64,000 bases of DNA from an uncultured Acidimicrobiales bacterium (GTDB lineage Bacteria; Actinomycetota; Acidimicrobiia; Acidimicrobiales; SZUA-35): contig CALKTH010000075.1 in NCBI GenBank assembly GCA_937997485.1, positions 27,813 through 91,812 of the forward strand, in the 5' to 3' direction. Positions within the stretch are counted from its first letter, which is position 1. Every line of letters starts with the position of its first letter. The notes under the pieces are model-generated. The model had not been told where the DNA came from. It saw only the letters and a list, made by a program, of their open reading frames with translations, and did no database searches. Position numbers and translations under genes: made by a program. Shown piece by piece: positions 8,216-15,387 of this stretch.

Positions 8216-9478
8216 TCAGTTGCGTTGCACCGAGGCGACACCATCGGGCCGGGCATCGGCAAAACGGTCGATGGATCGAAGGGCCGGGAAGAACAGACAG
8301 AATCCGGCCACGACCACGAGCGTGCCCGCTCCGCCGAACACCACGGCGCCAGCCAGGCCGAACCACGCCGCCGTCACGCCGCTCTCGAATGCACCGAGTT
8401 CGTTGCTGGCGCCGATGAAGACACTCTCGAGCGCCAGCACCCGGCCCCGCATGTTCTCCGGCGTCGCCAACGGCACGAGGGTGGCCCGGATGAACACACT
8501 CACGCTGTCGGATCCACCGAGCACGAGCACAGCGATGAATGCGACAACGAAGTTGCGAGTCAGGCCGAGCACGATGGTGGCGGCACCGAAGATGCCCACG
8601 GCCACCATGAGCACCGGCCCCACCCGTCGGGTCAAGGGTCGGGCGGCGAGTACGAGGGTGACCGAGGCCGCTCCGATGCCAGTCGCTGCCCGCAACCAGC
8701 CAACACCAACGGGGCCAACTCCAAGCCGTTTCTCGGCGATGGCCGGCAGCAAAGCAACGGCGCCGCCGAGCAGCACGGCGAACAGGTCGAGCAGGATGGC
8801 TCCACCAACGACCGGCGCATTGCGGACGAAACGCAGGCCCTCAGCCGCATCCCGAATGGCCTGTCTGGGTCCGGGTTTGCCAGTCAGGAGCCTCTCGACT
8901 CCTGACGACGGCAGGGCCAACAGCATCACGACTGAGACGGCGAAGAACCCAGCCAGCACAAGGAACGGCAGCGGACGCGACCACGCGTAGAGAAAGCTGA
9001 AGAGGACGGGCCCAACGATCGCGCCCGCCTGCCACGACGCTGAGCTGAGGGCCACCACTCGCTCCCGCGAATCCTCCGGAGCCATGTCGATGGGGAGCGC
9101 TCGAGACGCCGGGGTTTGGAATGCCCGCACGATCCCGTAGCCGAACATGATGAGGTAGATCGGCCAGGATGCGGTGGGATCGGTCCGCACATAGAGGAAC
9201 ATCAGCAGCGACACCACAACGAAGCCGAGGGCGCCGAAGGCGGTGAGGCGGCGGCGGTCGAACCGGTCGGCGATCGTGCCCGAGAACGGTGCAAGCACGA
9301 ACGTGGGGAAGAACTCGGCCAACCCGATCAGACCCAGGCTGAGCTCTTCACCGGTGATATCGAAGATCTGCAGGCCGACAACCGTGATCAGCCCTCCGTT
9401 TGCCGATCGTTCAACCAGACGGCTCCCGAGAAGTGACCAAATACGCCCGGGCAGCGGAGCGACTTGGCTCACGCTCAT
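8216..9478 (-). CDS. MFS transporter (MFS_3/EntS-like exporter)
   Basis: A 420-residue integral membrane protein with an ATG start and about 12 hydrophobic segments. The loop-2 motif A is visible as ADRFDRRRLTA (about residues 70-80), and the middle loop after helix 6 carries SGVERLLTGKPGPRQAIRDA. The pattern matches the MFS_3/enterobactin-exporter-type branch, which usually exports small hydrophobic molecules. It is followed on the same strand, 89 bases downstream, by the PEP-utilizing protein gene, so the two may be co-transcribed. The substrate is unknown. Confidence 0.82.
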   Translation of the reverse strand: MSVSQVAPLPGRIWSLLGSRLVERSANGGLITVVGLQIFDITGEELSLGLIGLAEFFPTFVLAPFSGTIADRFDRRRLTAFGALGFVVVSLLMFLYVRTDPTASWPIYLIMFGYGIVRAFQTPASRALPIDMAPEDSRERVVALSSASWQAGAIVGPVLFSFLYAWSRPLPFLVLAGFFAVSVVMLLALPSSGVERLLTGKPGPRQAIRDAAEGLRFVRNAPVVGGAILLDLFAVLLGGAVALLPAIAEKRLGVGPVGVGWLRAATGIGAASVTLVLAARPLTRRVGPVLMVAVGIFGAATIVLGLTRNFVVAFIAVLVLGGSDSVSVFIRATLVPLATPENMRGRVLALESVFIGASNELGAFESGVTAAWFGLAGAVVFGGAGTLVVVAGFCLFFPALRSIDRFADARPDGVASVQRN

Positions 9479-9491
9479 TCAGCCAGCGAGC

Positions 9492-10361
9492 TCAACTGCC
9501 AGGACCGGCAATGAGCACGTTGCGCATCGTTCCAATGCCCTCGATCGTGCTCTCGAGCACCTGACCTGGCTTCAGGAATCGACGAGGGTCACGGGCCACA
9601 CCGACCCCAGAAGGCGTGCCGGTGAAGATCACATCGCCGGGCTGCAGGGTCAGAACCGAAGACAGGTGAGCAAGAAGATTCGGGATGTCGAACACGAGAT
9701 CGTTGGTTCGGCTGTCCTGCACCGTTTCGGCGTCGAGCACGCATGAGATGGACAGGTCTGCCGGGTCCTCGAACTCATCGAGGGTCACGAGCACCGGACC
9801 CATTGGCCCGTATCCGCGGCGAGACTTTCCAAGAGAGAATTGGGCTCCGCCGGAGCGTTGCAGCACACGATCGGAGATGTCCTGACCCACGGTGAATCCA
9901 GCAATGTGATCCCAGGCCTCAGCCTCGGACACGTGATCGGCCTGGGTGCCGATGACAACAACGAGTTCGACTTCCCAGTCGGCGGTCTCCACATCGATCA
10001 CGATCTCGTCGAAAGGACCGGCGAGGCTCGAGGGATACTTCGTGAACGTCGCTGGTGTGGCGGGCAAGGTCGAGCCGGTCTCGGCGGCATGCGCCTTGTA
10101 GTTGAGTCCGATGGCGAAGACCTGGCGCGGCGTTCCCACCGGGTTGCCCAGTGATGCCTGCGCGATCGGCTCCGCATTCATGAGATCGAGGTCCTCGGCC
10201 CAGGCCGAGAATGCCTGCCAGTCCTGTAGGACGGCTTGGGGGTCTGGCCCGAACCGTCCGCCGGATGCGCTGGCCACGTCGAGGCCGGCCATCCCGCCAT
10301 CTGAGGCACCAGCACCGGTGACCACGATCGTTGCTCGGCCATCGAGGTTCGCAAGCTTCAT
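9492..10361 (-). CDS. fumarylacetoacetate hydrolase family protein
   Basis: A 289-residue protein with an ATG start, full length for the FAH superfamily. The AIGLNYKAHAAETG motif (about 103-116), the acidic DWEVELVVVIG segment and the C-terminal GDVIFTGTPSGVG motif together form the metal-binding and active-site core. Family members cleave C-C bonds in fumarylpyruvate or acylpyruvates or decarboxylate oxaloacetate or hydroxyhexadienedioates, using Mg2+. Its neighbours are an MFS exporter downstream and a VOC protein upstream on the same strand, which fits an aromatic or dicarboxylate degradation role, though the exact substrate is not shown. Confidence 0.87.
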   Translation of the reverse strand: MKLANLDGRATIVVTGAGASDGGMAGLDVASASGGRFGPDPQAVLQDWQAFSAWAEDLDLMNAEPIAQASLGNPVGTPRQVFAIGLNYKAHAAETGSTLPATPATFTKYPSSLAGPFDEIVIDVETADWEVELVVVIGTQADHVSEAEAWDHIAGFTVGQDISDRVLQRSGGAQFSLGKSRRGYGPMGPVLVTLDEFEDPADLSISCVLDAETVQDSRTNDLVFDIPNLLAHLSSVLTLQPGDVIFTGTPSGVGVARDPRRFLKPGQVLESTIEGIGTMRNVLIAGPGS

Positions 10362-10373
10362 GTGGAGGTTGTA

Positions 10374-10853
10374 CTAGAGGACCGTCTCTCCGTACATCTC
10401 GCCGAGCGGGTCAGAGATCAGTTCGAGTCGCTCGTTGTCGGGCCCCAAGAAGTACATCGAGGTGCCGCCTTCGAGATGAAGCTCGATCCCGGCGGCGATC
10501 AACCGCTCACGAATCTCCTCCCACCGGTCGCGATCCATGGAGATCGCCAGGTGGTGCAAGCCGCCAAGCACCTCGGCATAGGTGCCGAGATCGAGCCCAG
10601 GGAAGTCGAAGAACGCGAGGGCGTTTCCGTTGCCGATGTCGAAAAAGAAATGCGTCGAGCCCTGGTAGTCCCGATTCTCGAAGAGCTCGGTCAAGGGGAA
10701 GCCGAGAAGGTCCTGATAGAACCGAACCGTCCGTTCCACATCAGTAGACAACAGGGCGATGTGGTGCACGCCTCGGGCACTGGACGCTGGGCGTGCGTCA
10801 GCGTCGACGAGATGTTCCCGTCGCATTCGCTCCCAGTCTTCGGTTCGATCCAT
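10374..10853 (-). CDS. VOC (glyoxalase/dioxygenase-fold) protein
   Basis: A 159-residue protein read from the ATG at 10853, which has GGAG five bases upstream; the frame continues upstream to 10937 without similarity. It has two beta-alpha-beta-beta-beta modules of the vicinal oxygen chelate fold. Likely metal ligands are His in GVHHIALLSTD, His in GGLHHLAISMD and the Glu of ERLELISDP. The enzyme class (isomerase, dioxygenase or lyase) cannot be fixed. It ends 12 bases before the FAH-family gene on the same strand, so co-expression is likely. Confidence 0.8.
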   Translation of the reverse strand: MDRTEDWERMRREHLVDADARPASSARGVHHIALLSTDVERTVRFYQDLLGFPLTELFENRDYQGSTHFFFDIGNGNALAFFDFPGLDLGTYAEVLGGLHHLAISMDRDRWEEIRERLIAAGIELHLEGGTSMYFLGPDNERLELISDPLGEMYGETVL

Positions 10854-10995
10854 ATCTGCTCCATGCGGCACCGCAAGCTCCTGACGTCGTTCGTTCCCAA
10901 ACGCTTCAAATTTGAAGAGTATTCCAGTCCGGACCACGGAGCGAGCCGAGGAGCAAACGCTGCGAGCGCATCGCGAGCGACGAGCAGGCCGCCAG

Positions 10996-11349
10996 CTAGG
11001 AGAGCAGCTCTCGGACGCGGTCCTTGGGGCGGCCGACGATGGCCTTGTCCTTGGTCATCACGACCGGCCGCTGTAGCAGCTGCTTGTGCTTCACCAGAAT
11101 GGCGACGACCTGATCGATCGTCTGCACATCTTCTTCGGCGAGCTCGAGCTTCTTGAACTTCGAATCTCGTCGGACAAGCGCTGTGGGCTCATCTTCCAGC
11201 TTCGAGATGAGGTCTCGCAGCATCGCCTCGTCTGGCGGGTCCTGGATGTAGTTGACCGTGTCGAACTCGACACCCAGCTCTTCTGCAATGCGCACGGCAT
11301 TGACCGAAGAGTTTCAATGTTTGTTGTGGAAGATGGTGACGTCAGCCAT
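10996..11349 (-). CDS. ArsC-family protein with in-frame UGA at the catalytic Cys12 position (probable selenoprotein)
   Basis: From an ATG at 11349 the frame reads MADVTIFHNKH, then TGA at 11316-11314, then NSSVNAVRIAEELGVEFDTV and on to a normal stop at 10996, giving 117 residues. The position, residue 12, is exactly where ArsC/Spx-like thioredoxin-fold reductases have their catalytic cysteine (xIYHNPxCxxS). Reading through restores the whole N-terminal strand and helix; starting after the TGA (GTG at 11295) would remove the active site. Downstream conserved arginines (LVRRDSKF, QRPVV, GRPKDR) are retained. A bacterial SECIS-like hairpin starts right after the UGA. I therefore call residue 12 selenocysteine. 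The SelA/SelB/SelD and tRNA-Sec genes are not in this window. The alternative is a sequencing error or a pseudogene. Confidence 0.8.
11278..11311 (-). promoter_or_regulatory. candidate bacterial SECIS element in the ArsC gene
   Basis: On the mRNA strand, CTCTTC (11311-11306) pairs with GAAGAG (11283-11278), and inside it CAATGC (11302-11297) pairs with GCATTG (11291-11286). A GGT/CA internal loop lies between the stems and the apical loop is CGTGC. There are 17 bases between the UGA and the apical loop, and G is the second loop base. Both fit the published bacterial SECIS consensus (16-37 base distance, G among the first two loop bases). It should recruit SelB during decoding of the UGA. Confidence 0.75.
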
Positions 11350-11440
11350 CCGCCGACTCTATCCCCACGACAAAGTGCGGTAGCGACGAACAGCCGCTGA
11401 CCCGATCACGTCACCGCCGCGACCCGCGACCTGTCGACGG

Positions 11441-11469
11441 TTGACAGTCCAATGCGCAACATTTATGTT
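11441..11469 (+). promoter_or_regulatory. sigma-70-type promoter for the SRPBCC/arsR operon
   Basis: TTGACA (11441-11446) is separated by exactly 17 bases from TATGTT (11464-11469), upstream of the SRPBCC start at 11514. The -10 hexamer lies inside the first of two operator-like palindromes, so a bound repressor would block RNA polymerase. Confidence 0.65.
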
Positions 11470-11498
11470 GCCTTTCTAATGGGCAACGAAAACGTTGC
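11456..11498. promoter_or_regulatory. paired ArsR-type operator palindromes
   Basis: Two perfect palindromes lie between the promoter and the first gene: GCAACAT-TT-ATGTTGC (11456-11471) and GCAACG-AAAA-CGTTGC (11483-11498), with centres 27 bases apart. A further outer pair, ATGCGCAAC (11452-11460) and GTTGCGCAT (11494-11502), brackets both. Since the operon encodes an ArsR-family repressor, autoregulation through these sites is the simplest reading. Confidence 0.65.
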
Positions 11499-11513
11499 GC
11501 ATAGAAGGAAGAC

Positions 11514-11948
11514 ATGAACAAGCCCGACGTCATTGAACGGAAGATCACACTGAGCTGCACCATCGAACGTGCATGGGCGGCGCTGACCGATGCGGACCAG
11601 CTGGCACAGTGGTTTGGCGACTCGGCGAGCGTGGACTTGCGGCCGGGAGGAGCGATGCACCTCGGCTGGAGCGAGTACGAAGCGTCGGCAACGTGCCGAG
11701 TCGAAGCGGTGGAACCCCCGTCGACCTTCTCGTTCTGGTGGTCGACCGAAGCGGAAGATGGCACAGCGTTCGAAACGCTGGTGACCTTCACGCTGATTGC
11801 GAAGGGCGACACCACCATCGTCACCGTCGTCGAATCTGGCCTCGCTTCTCTGCCAGACGACCTCCACGCAGCGATGCTCGAAGACAACTCCGAAGGCTGG
11901 GAATCAGAACTGCGGGATCTCGGGGACTTGGTGGGCGTGCCCCGATGA
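11514..11948 (+). CDS. SRPBCC/AHSA1 domain protein
   Basis: A 144-residue START-like fold protein with an ATG start and a GGAAG ribosome-binding site close upstream. It has the AHSA1-type pattern IERKITLSCTIERAWAALTD at the N-terminus, DADQLAQWFG, a central SFWW segment and a C-terminal helix (GWESELRDLGDLV). Such proteins bind hydrophobic ligands in a deep cavity. It overlaps the downstream ArsR gene by the 4-base ATGA, indicating translational coupling. SRPBCC-ArsR pairs are common in actinobacteria, and the SRPBCC protein is often the regulated partner; the ligand is unknown. Confidence 0.85.
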   Translation: MNKPDVIERKITLSCTIERAWAALTDADQLAQWFGDSASVDLRPGGAMHLGWSEYEASATCRVEAVEPPSTFSFWWSTEAEDGTAFETLVTFTLIAKGDTTIVTVVESGLASLPDDLHAAMLEDNSEGWESELRDLGDLVGVPR

Positions 11949-12325
11949 GTCGGCACGGGCCAGTCGCCACGTTCTGGGCACTGTCGGATCCCCTTCGTGT
12001 GGACATTCTCGATCGAGTGGCGGGCGGGCGCAGTGTGACCGTGAGCGATCTCGCCGCCGAGCTACCGATATCCCGGCAGGCAGTCACACGGCACCTCCGA
12101 ACGCTGGAGGAAGCGGCGCTTCTCAAGGGCGAACGGTCAGGCAGGGAACGCCGCTATCAGCTCGACACCGCCGCCATGACTGAGGCAACCGAGTGGCTGG
12201 CCTTGCGAACACGGAGTTGGGACGCGGCCCTCGAACGACTCGCAGCGTTCGTCGAGCCGACAGACCAAGTCGACGAAACCCACCCACCGGCAGAGCCCGC
12301 ACGAATCGAGGTTCGGCGGAATTGA
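11945..12325 (+). CDS. ArsR family transcriptional repressor
   Basis: A 126-residue winged-helix protein. The ATG at 11945 overlaps the preceding stop (ATGA) and is the natural start; the frame is open further upstream but that part lies in another frame of the SRPBCC gene. The helix-turn-helix is VSDLAAELPISRQAVTRHL (about 36-54), preceded by ALSDPLRVDIL typical of ArsR. No cysteine metal site is visible, so it is probably not a metal sensor but one of the SRPBCC-coupled repressors. The palindromes at 11456-11498 upstream of the operon are its likely targets. Confidence 0.88.
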   Translation: MSRHGPVATFWALSDPLRVDILDRVAGGRSVTVSDLAAELPISRQAVTRHLRTLEEAALLKGERSGRERRYQLDTAAMTEATEWLALRTRSWDAALERLAAFVEPTDQVDETHPPAEPARIEVRRN

Positions 12326-12371
12326 TCTGTTCGGCCCAACGATGGTTGGGCCGAGCGGCCGATGGGAAGCG

Positions 12372-13508
12372 ATGACGTCCTGGTTGCCGCCAGAACCCAC
12401 AAGTCTTGGTTTGTTGTCCGCTCTTGTCTCCGCACCAGAGCCGGCGGCCTCATCGACGGCGTCCCCGAACCCGGCGGTGCTGGCCGTGCTGTGGCTCGGA
12501 GCGGCGATCCTTCTCGGCGGGACGATCGGCTGGTGCCTCCGACGAGTCGCCGCCGCTCCCGAGGGCCAGGACGATTCACCAGAGGAGACAGCCCGCGCCG
12601 ACCTGCGGTCGCTCTCCGACACGAGTCGCCGGATGATCCTCGCCCTCGAGGAAACAGAAATCTGCCGCATCGCCGTCGAGGAGGGTGTTCGCCTCGCCAA
12701 CGCCGAGGTGGGTGCCTTCGTCTCTCGCAGCCTGGACGGCCTCACCATCTCCGAGGCGACGGACCCGACCGCCTTCAGCACTGCCACGCTGCAATCGGGA
12801 CTTCTCGTTGAGGTCATGAACTCGGGCCGTCCTGCATCTGCGGTCACGGCCGACGATCCTGCCGTGGCGGAACCGCCAAAGGCGCTGGCTGCTGTGCCGG
12901 TCACCGTTGCCAGTGGCGTTGCCGGTGCGATCCTCGTCTTGCGTGCGGCCGATCGCCCCTTCTCTCGCGACGAGGTCGAAGCGCTGGCGCTCTTGGCCCC
13001 GGTGACGGGCGCCGCCTTGGTCACGGTCCGAGCCCAGTCGCGCTCGCTGCATGAGCACGACGTCGACAAGACCACCCAACTTCACAACCGCCGCCGTCTG
13101 CAGATCGATCTCCAGCACCTCGATGCCGACGTGCCGGTGGCCTTTGCCGTTTTGCGCGTCGATCTCGACGTGGTCGGAGCAACGGGACGCTCGCTCCGCG
13201 ACACCGCTGATCGCATTGCCAGCCAAGTCCGACGAAGCGACACGGTCTACCGCTACGGCAACGATGAATTCGCGATTCTCATGCCCCACACGGATCAAGG
13301 CGAAGCGGAACGAGTCGCCGAACGGGTCATCAGCAAGATGAACGATCGAGCGGCCATGGCCATCGGCCTCGTGGCCCAGCCCCAGCTTGATCGAGCGGCG
13401 CTGACTCGCAGCGCCCACGACGCACTCGCTGCGGCATGGGGAGCCGAGCACCCGCTGGTTATCGCCGCTGACAGCGTGGCGGATCCGACCGGAAACGGCG
13501 CCCGCTGA
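12372..13508 (+). CDS. membrane protein with GAF and degenerate GGDEF domains
   Basis: A 378-residue protein read from the ATG at 12372 (GGGAAG upstream). One transmembrane helix lies at about 35-57, a GAF-like sensor domain at about 90-210 and a GGDEF-type domain at about 225-360. The signature reads RYGNDEF (GNDEF, residues 296-300) instead of RxGGDEF, and the usual FKxINDxxGHxxGD segment is replaced by DLDVVGATGRSLRDTAD. Substrate and metal binding should therefore be impaired, so it is probably not an active diguanylate cyclase. It may act as a signalling partner or GTP sensor. It lies just upstream of an ECF sigma gene. Confidence 0.7.
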   Translation: MTSWLPPEPTSLGLLSALVSAPEPAASSTASPNPAVLAVLWLGAAILLGGTIGWCLRRVAAAPEGQDDSPEETARADLRSLSDTSRRMILALEETEICRIAVEEGVRLANAEVGAFVSRSLDGLTISEATDPTAFSTATLQSGLLVEVMNSGRPASAVTADDPAVAEPPKALAAVPVTVASGVAGAILVLRAADRPFSRDEVEALALLAPVTGAALVTVRAQSRSLHEHDVDKTTQLHNRRRLQIDLQHLDADVPVAFAVLRVDLDVVGATGRSLRDTADRIASQVRRSDTVYRYGNDEFAILMPHTDQGEAERVAERVISKMNDRAAMAIGLVAQPQLDRAALTRSAHDALAAAWGAEHPLVIAADSVADPTGNGAR

Positions 13509-13533
13509 ATCTTTTCTTCCCGAATCGGGAAAG

Positions 13534-14136
13534 ATGCAGGTCGTGTCCGGACAGAAACCTCATATGGGACACGCACCAGCGTCCATCGCTCCTCCGGAAG
13601 TGACCGGTCAGCCGCCCTCGGGTAGCTCGCACACCGACGCATTCGAAGCGATGTTCGACACCACCTACACATCGCTCGTCGGCTACGCCCGACGACGCAC
13701 GACCGATACCGCTACCGCTGACGACGTCGTGGCCGAAACCTACGCCATTGCCTGGCGCCGGTTCGCCGAGATCACGAATCGCCAGCATCCGCTCCCCTGG
13801 CTCTACACCGTTGCCGGAAACGTGATTCGCAACACGTCCCGGTCATCGGTCCGCCGCCTCCAGCTGGCCGACAAGATCGAGGCGCAGCCGGCGAGCCGGG
13901 GGCCGATTGATCCGGCAGCCGTCGCCGCCTCAGATCTCCGGGCGGCTCTCGCTCGCCTCAACGACGACGACGCCGAAGTGCTTCGACTCGTCGCCTGGGA
14001 GGGTCTGTCGCACGCTGAAGCCGCCGAGATCCTCGACTGCACGGTCAACGCCGTCGCCCTTCGCATCCGCCGAGCGCGCCAACGCCTCGAAACCGAACTC
14101 ACCGCCACCCGCACCACACCAGGAGACGCACGATGA
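13534..14136 (+). CDS. ECF RNA polymerase sigma factor
   Basis: A 200-residue protein with an ATG start preceded by GGGAAAG. Sigma region 2 (about 38-105) contains FDTTYTSLVGYARRRT, the DDVVAETYAIAWRRF helix and PLPWLYTVAGNVIRN. Region 4 (about 140-190) contains ALARLNDDDAEVLRLVAWEG and the SHAEAAEILDCTVNAVALRI helix-turn-helix. The gene ends with an ATGA overlap into the next gene, which encodes a single-pass membrane protein, its probable anti-sigma or accessory factor. Target promoters are not identified. Confidence 0.88.
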   Translation: MQVVSGQKPHMGHAPASIAPPEVTGQPPSGSSHTDAFEAMFDTTYTSLVGYARRRTTDTATADDVVAETYAIAWRRFAEITNRQHPLPWLYTVAGNVIRNTSRSSVRRLQLADKIEAQPASRGPIDPAAVAASDLRAALARLNDDDAEVLRLVAWEGLSHAEAAEILDCTVNAVALRIRRARQRLETELTATRTTPGDAR

Positions 14137-15284
14137 ACGACCACATGAACCCCGCAACGCCCGAGTCCGCCGACGCTGCTTTCCTCGCTGCCTTGGCCAG
14201 CGCCAACCCCGTCACTGATGCCGATCTGCCATCCGCAACCGCTCCCGAGGCTCGCAACGTCTTGGCCGAGGCAATGCGCTCGACGATCGCATCCGCTGAC
14301 AGCGCATCAACCGACACCACGACGGCCGCAGCCGCGGTGGCGACCAACGCCACGCTGGCGGCCCAACCGGCAGCAACCTTCTCCGCTCCGCCCGCAGCTA
14401 CGGCTCGGGGCGCACGGGCTCGTCTCACATCTGAGAATGCGGCACCCAAGCGGCGTCGCTGGCCCATGTTGGTGGGCGTTGCCGCCGCCAGCGCAGCCCT
14501 CATCGGTGGTGGTCTGGTGTTCCTCCCCGACAACACCCAGCCGGCCATTGCCCTGGTGCACGAGGCAGCCAGCCGCACGTCCGATGCCAACACCGGCCGC
14601 ATCGTGGCCACCTTCTCGGCCGAGGGTTCTGACCAAGAGCTCGACGGATCCGTCGTCGGTGAGGTCACATCGGTCTTCGACGGCGAAGACTTCTCGCTCG
14701 CCATCGAGATCGACGACACCTCAGGTGTGGCTTCCGAGCTCGTCGGAGCGGAACTGCCGGTCGCCGAGACCCGCCTCGTTGACGGAGTCATCTATCTCAA
14801 TCCGGGAGACGACAAGTGGTTCGGCGTCGAAGCACCTGAGTTCTTGGGCACCGAAGTTACTGACCTCATCGATCCTCGAACGGTGCTCACAACTGTCCAA
14901 GAGCTCGTGGACACCGAGGAGATCGGCACGGTGACCATCGACGGCGTCGACACGACGCACTACCGCAGCGTCACTGACATTGGCGACGGCTCTCTCACCG
15001 AAACAGGCTGGGTTGCCGGCCTCGCCTCCCGAGAGGGCATCGACAGCGACGGCCTTGTCACGATTGACCTCTTCGTCGATGGCGAAGGCCGGATGCGTCA
15101 ACTCGACATCACCGGTGATTTGAGTGCGGCGGGCGAGGGCGAAGCGACCTTCACTATTGAGACCAAGTTCCTCGACCTCGGCGCTGACCTGGACGTCGTG
15201 GCCCCCGAGGGTGTCGAAGTCTCCTCCATCTTCGATGGCCTGGCCGAGCTCGAAGGCTCGTTCGAAGCGGAGTTCGGCGACTGA
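14133..15284 (+). CDS. single-pass membrane protein, probable sigma-factor partner (anti-sigma-like)
   Basis: A 383-residue protein whose ATG overlaps the stop of the ECF sigma gene (ATGA). Residues 1-108 form a cytoplasmic Ala/Thr-rich region ending in KRRR, then a transmembrane helix (about 111-130), then a large extracytoplasmic domain rich in Asp, Glu, Thr and Val. The outer part (GSVVGEVTSVFDGEDFSLAIEI, VDGVIYLNPGDDKWF pattern) resembles LppX/LprG-like or DUF6612-type ligand-binding folds. No zinc anti-sigma HxxxCxxC motif is visible. The coupling to the sigma gene is the main reason to call it anti-sigma-like. Confidence 0.65.
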   Translation: MNDHMNPATPESADAAFLAALASANPVTDADLPSATAPEARNVLAEAMRSTIASADSASTDTTTAAAAVATNATLAAQPAATFSAPPAATARGARARLTSENAAPKRRRWPMLVGVAAASAALIGGGLVFLPDNTQPAIALVHEAASRTSDANTGRIVATFSAEGSDQELDGSVVGEVTSVFDGEDFSLAIEIDDTSGVASELVGAELPVAETRLVDGVIYLNPGDDKWFGVEAPEFLGTEVTDLIDPRTVLTTVQELVDTEEIGTVTIDGVDTTHYRSVTDIGDGSLTETGWVAGLASREGIDSDGLVTIDLFVDGEGRMRQLDITGDLSAAGEGEATFTIETKFLDLGADLDVVAPEGVEVSSIFDGLAELEGSFEAEFGD

Positions 15285-15331
15285 ACCCGAGCCATCGGCG
15301 CTGCGAATCGGCGCCGTCCATCTCATCCTCC

Positions 15332-15360
15332 GCTGGCGCCCGCTCCCCCCGGGCGCCAGC
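15332..15360. terminator. bidirectional terminator hairpin
   Basis: Arms GCTGGCGCCCG (15332-15342) and CGGGCGCCAGC (15350-15360) are a perfect 11-bp pair around a 7-base loop. The hairpin lies between the convergent sigma-partner gene and the AAA ATPase gene. Confidence 0.7.
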
Positions 15361-15387
15361 GCCGCGTTCGGGACCGCGTTCCTGGGC

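Noticed and set aside
8127..8366. N-terminal extension of the PEP-utilizing protein
   Set aside because: Overlaps the MFS gene and is Arg-rich shadow sequence; GAGGAG before the GTG at 8126 decides the start.
10996..11295. Shorter ArsC-like gene starting at GTG 11295, after the TGA
   Set aside because: It would lack the first strand and the whole catalytic loop; the in-frame sequence before the TGA is clearly ArsC-like and a SECIS-like hairpin is present, so readthrough is the better model. A pseudogene or sequence error remains possible.
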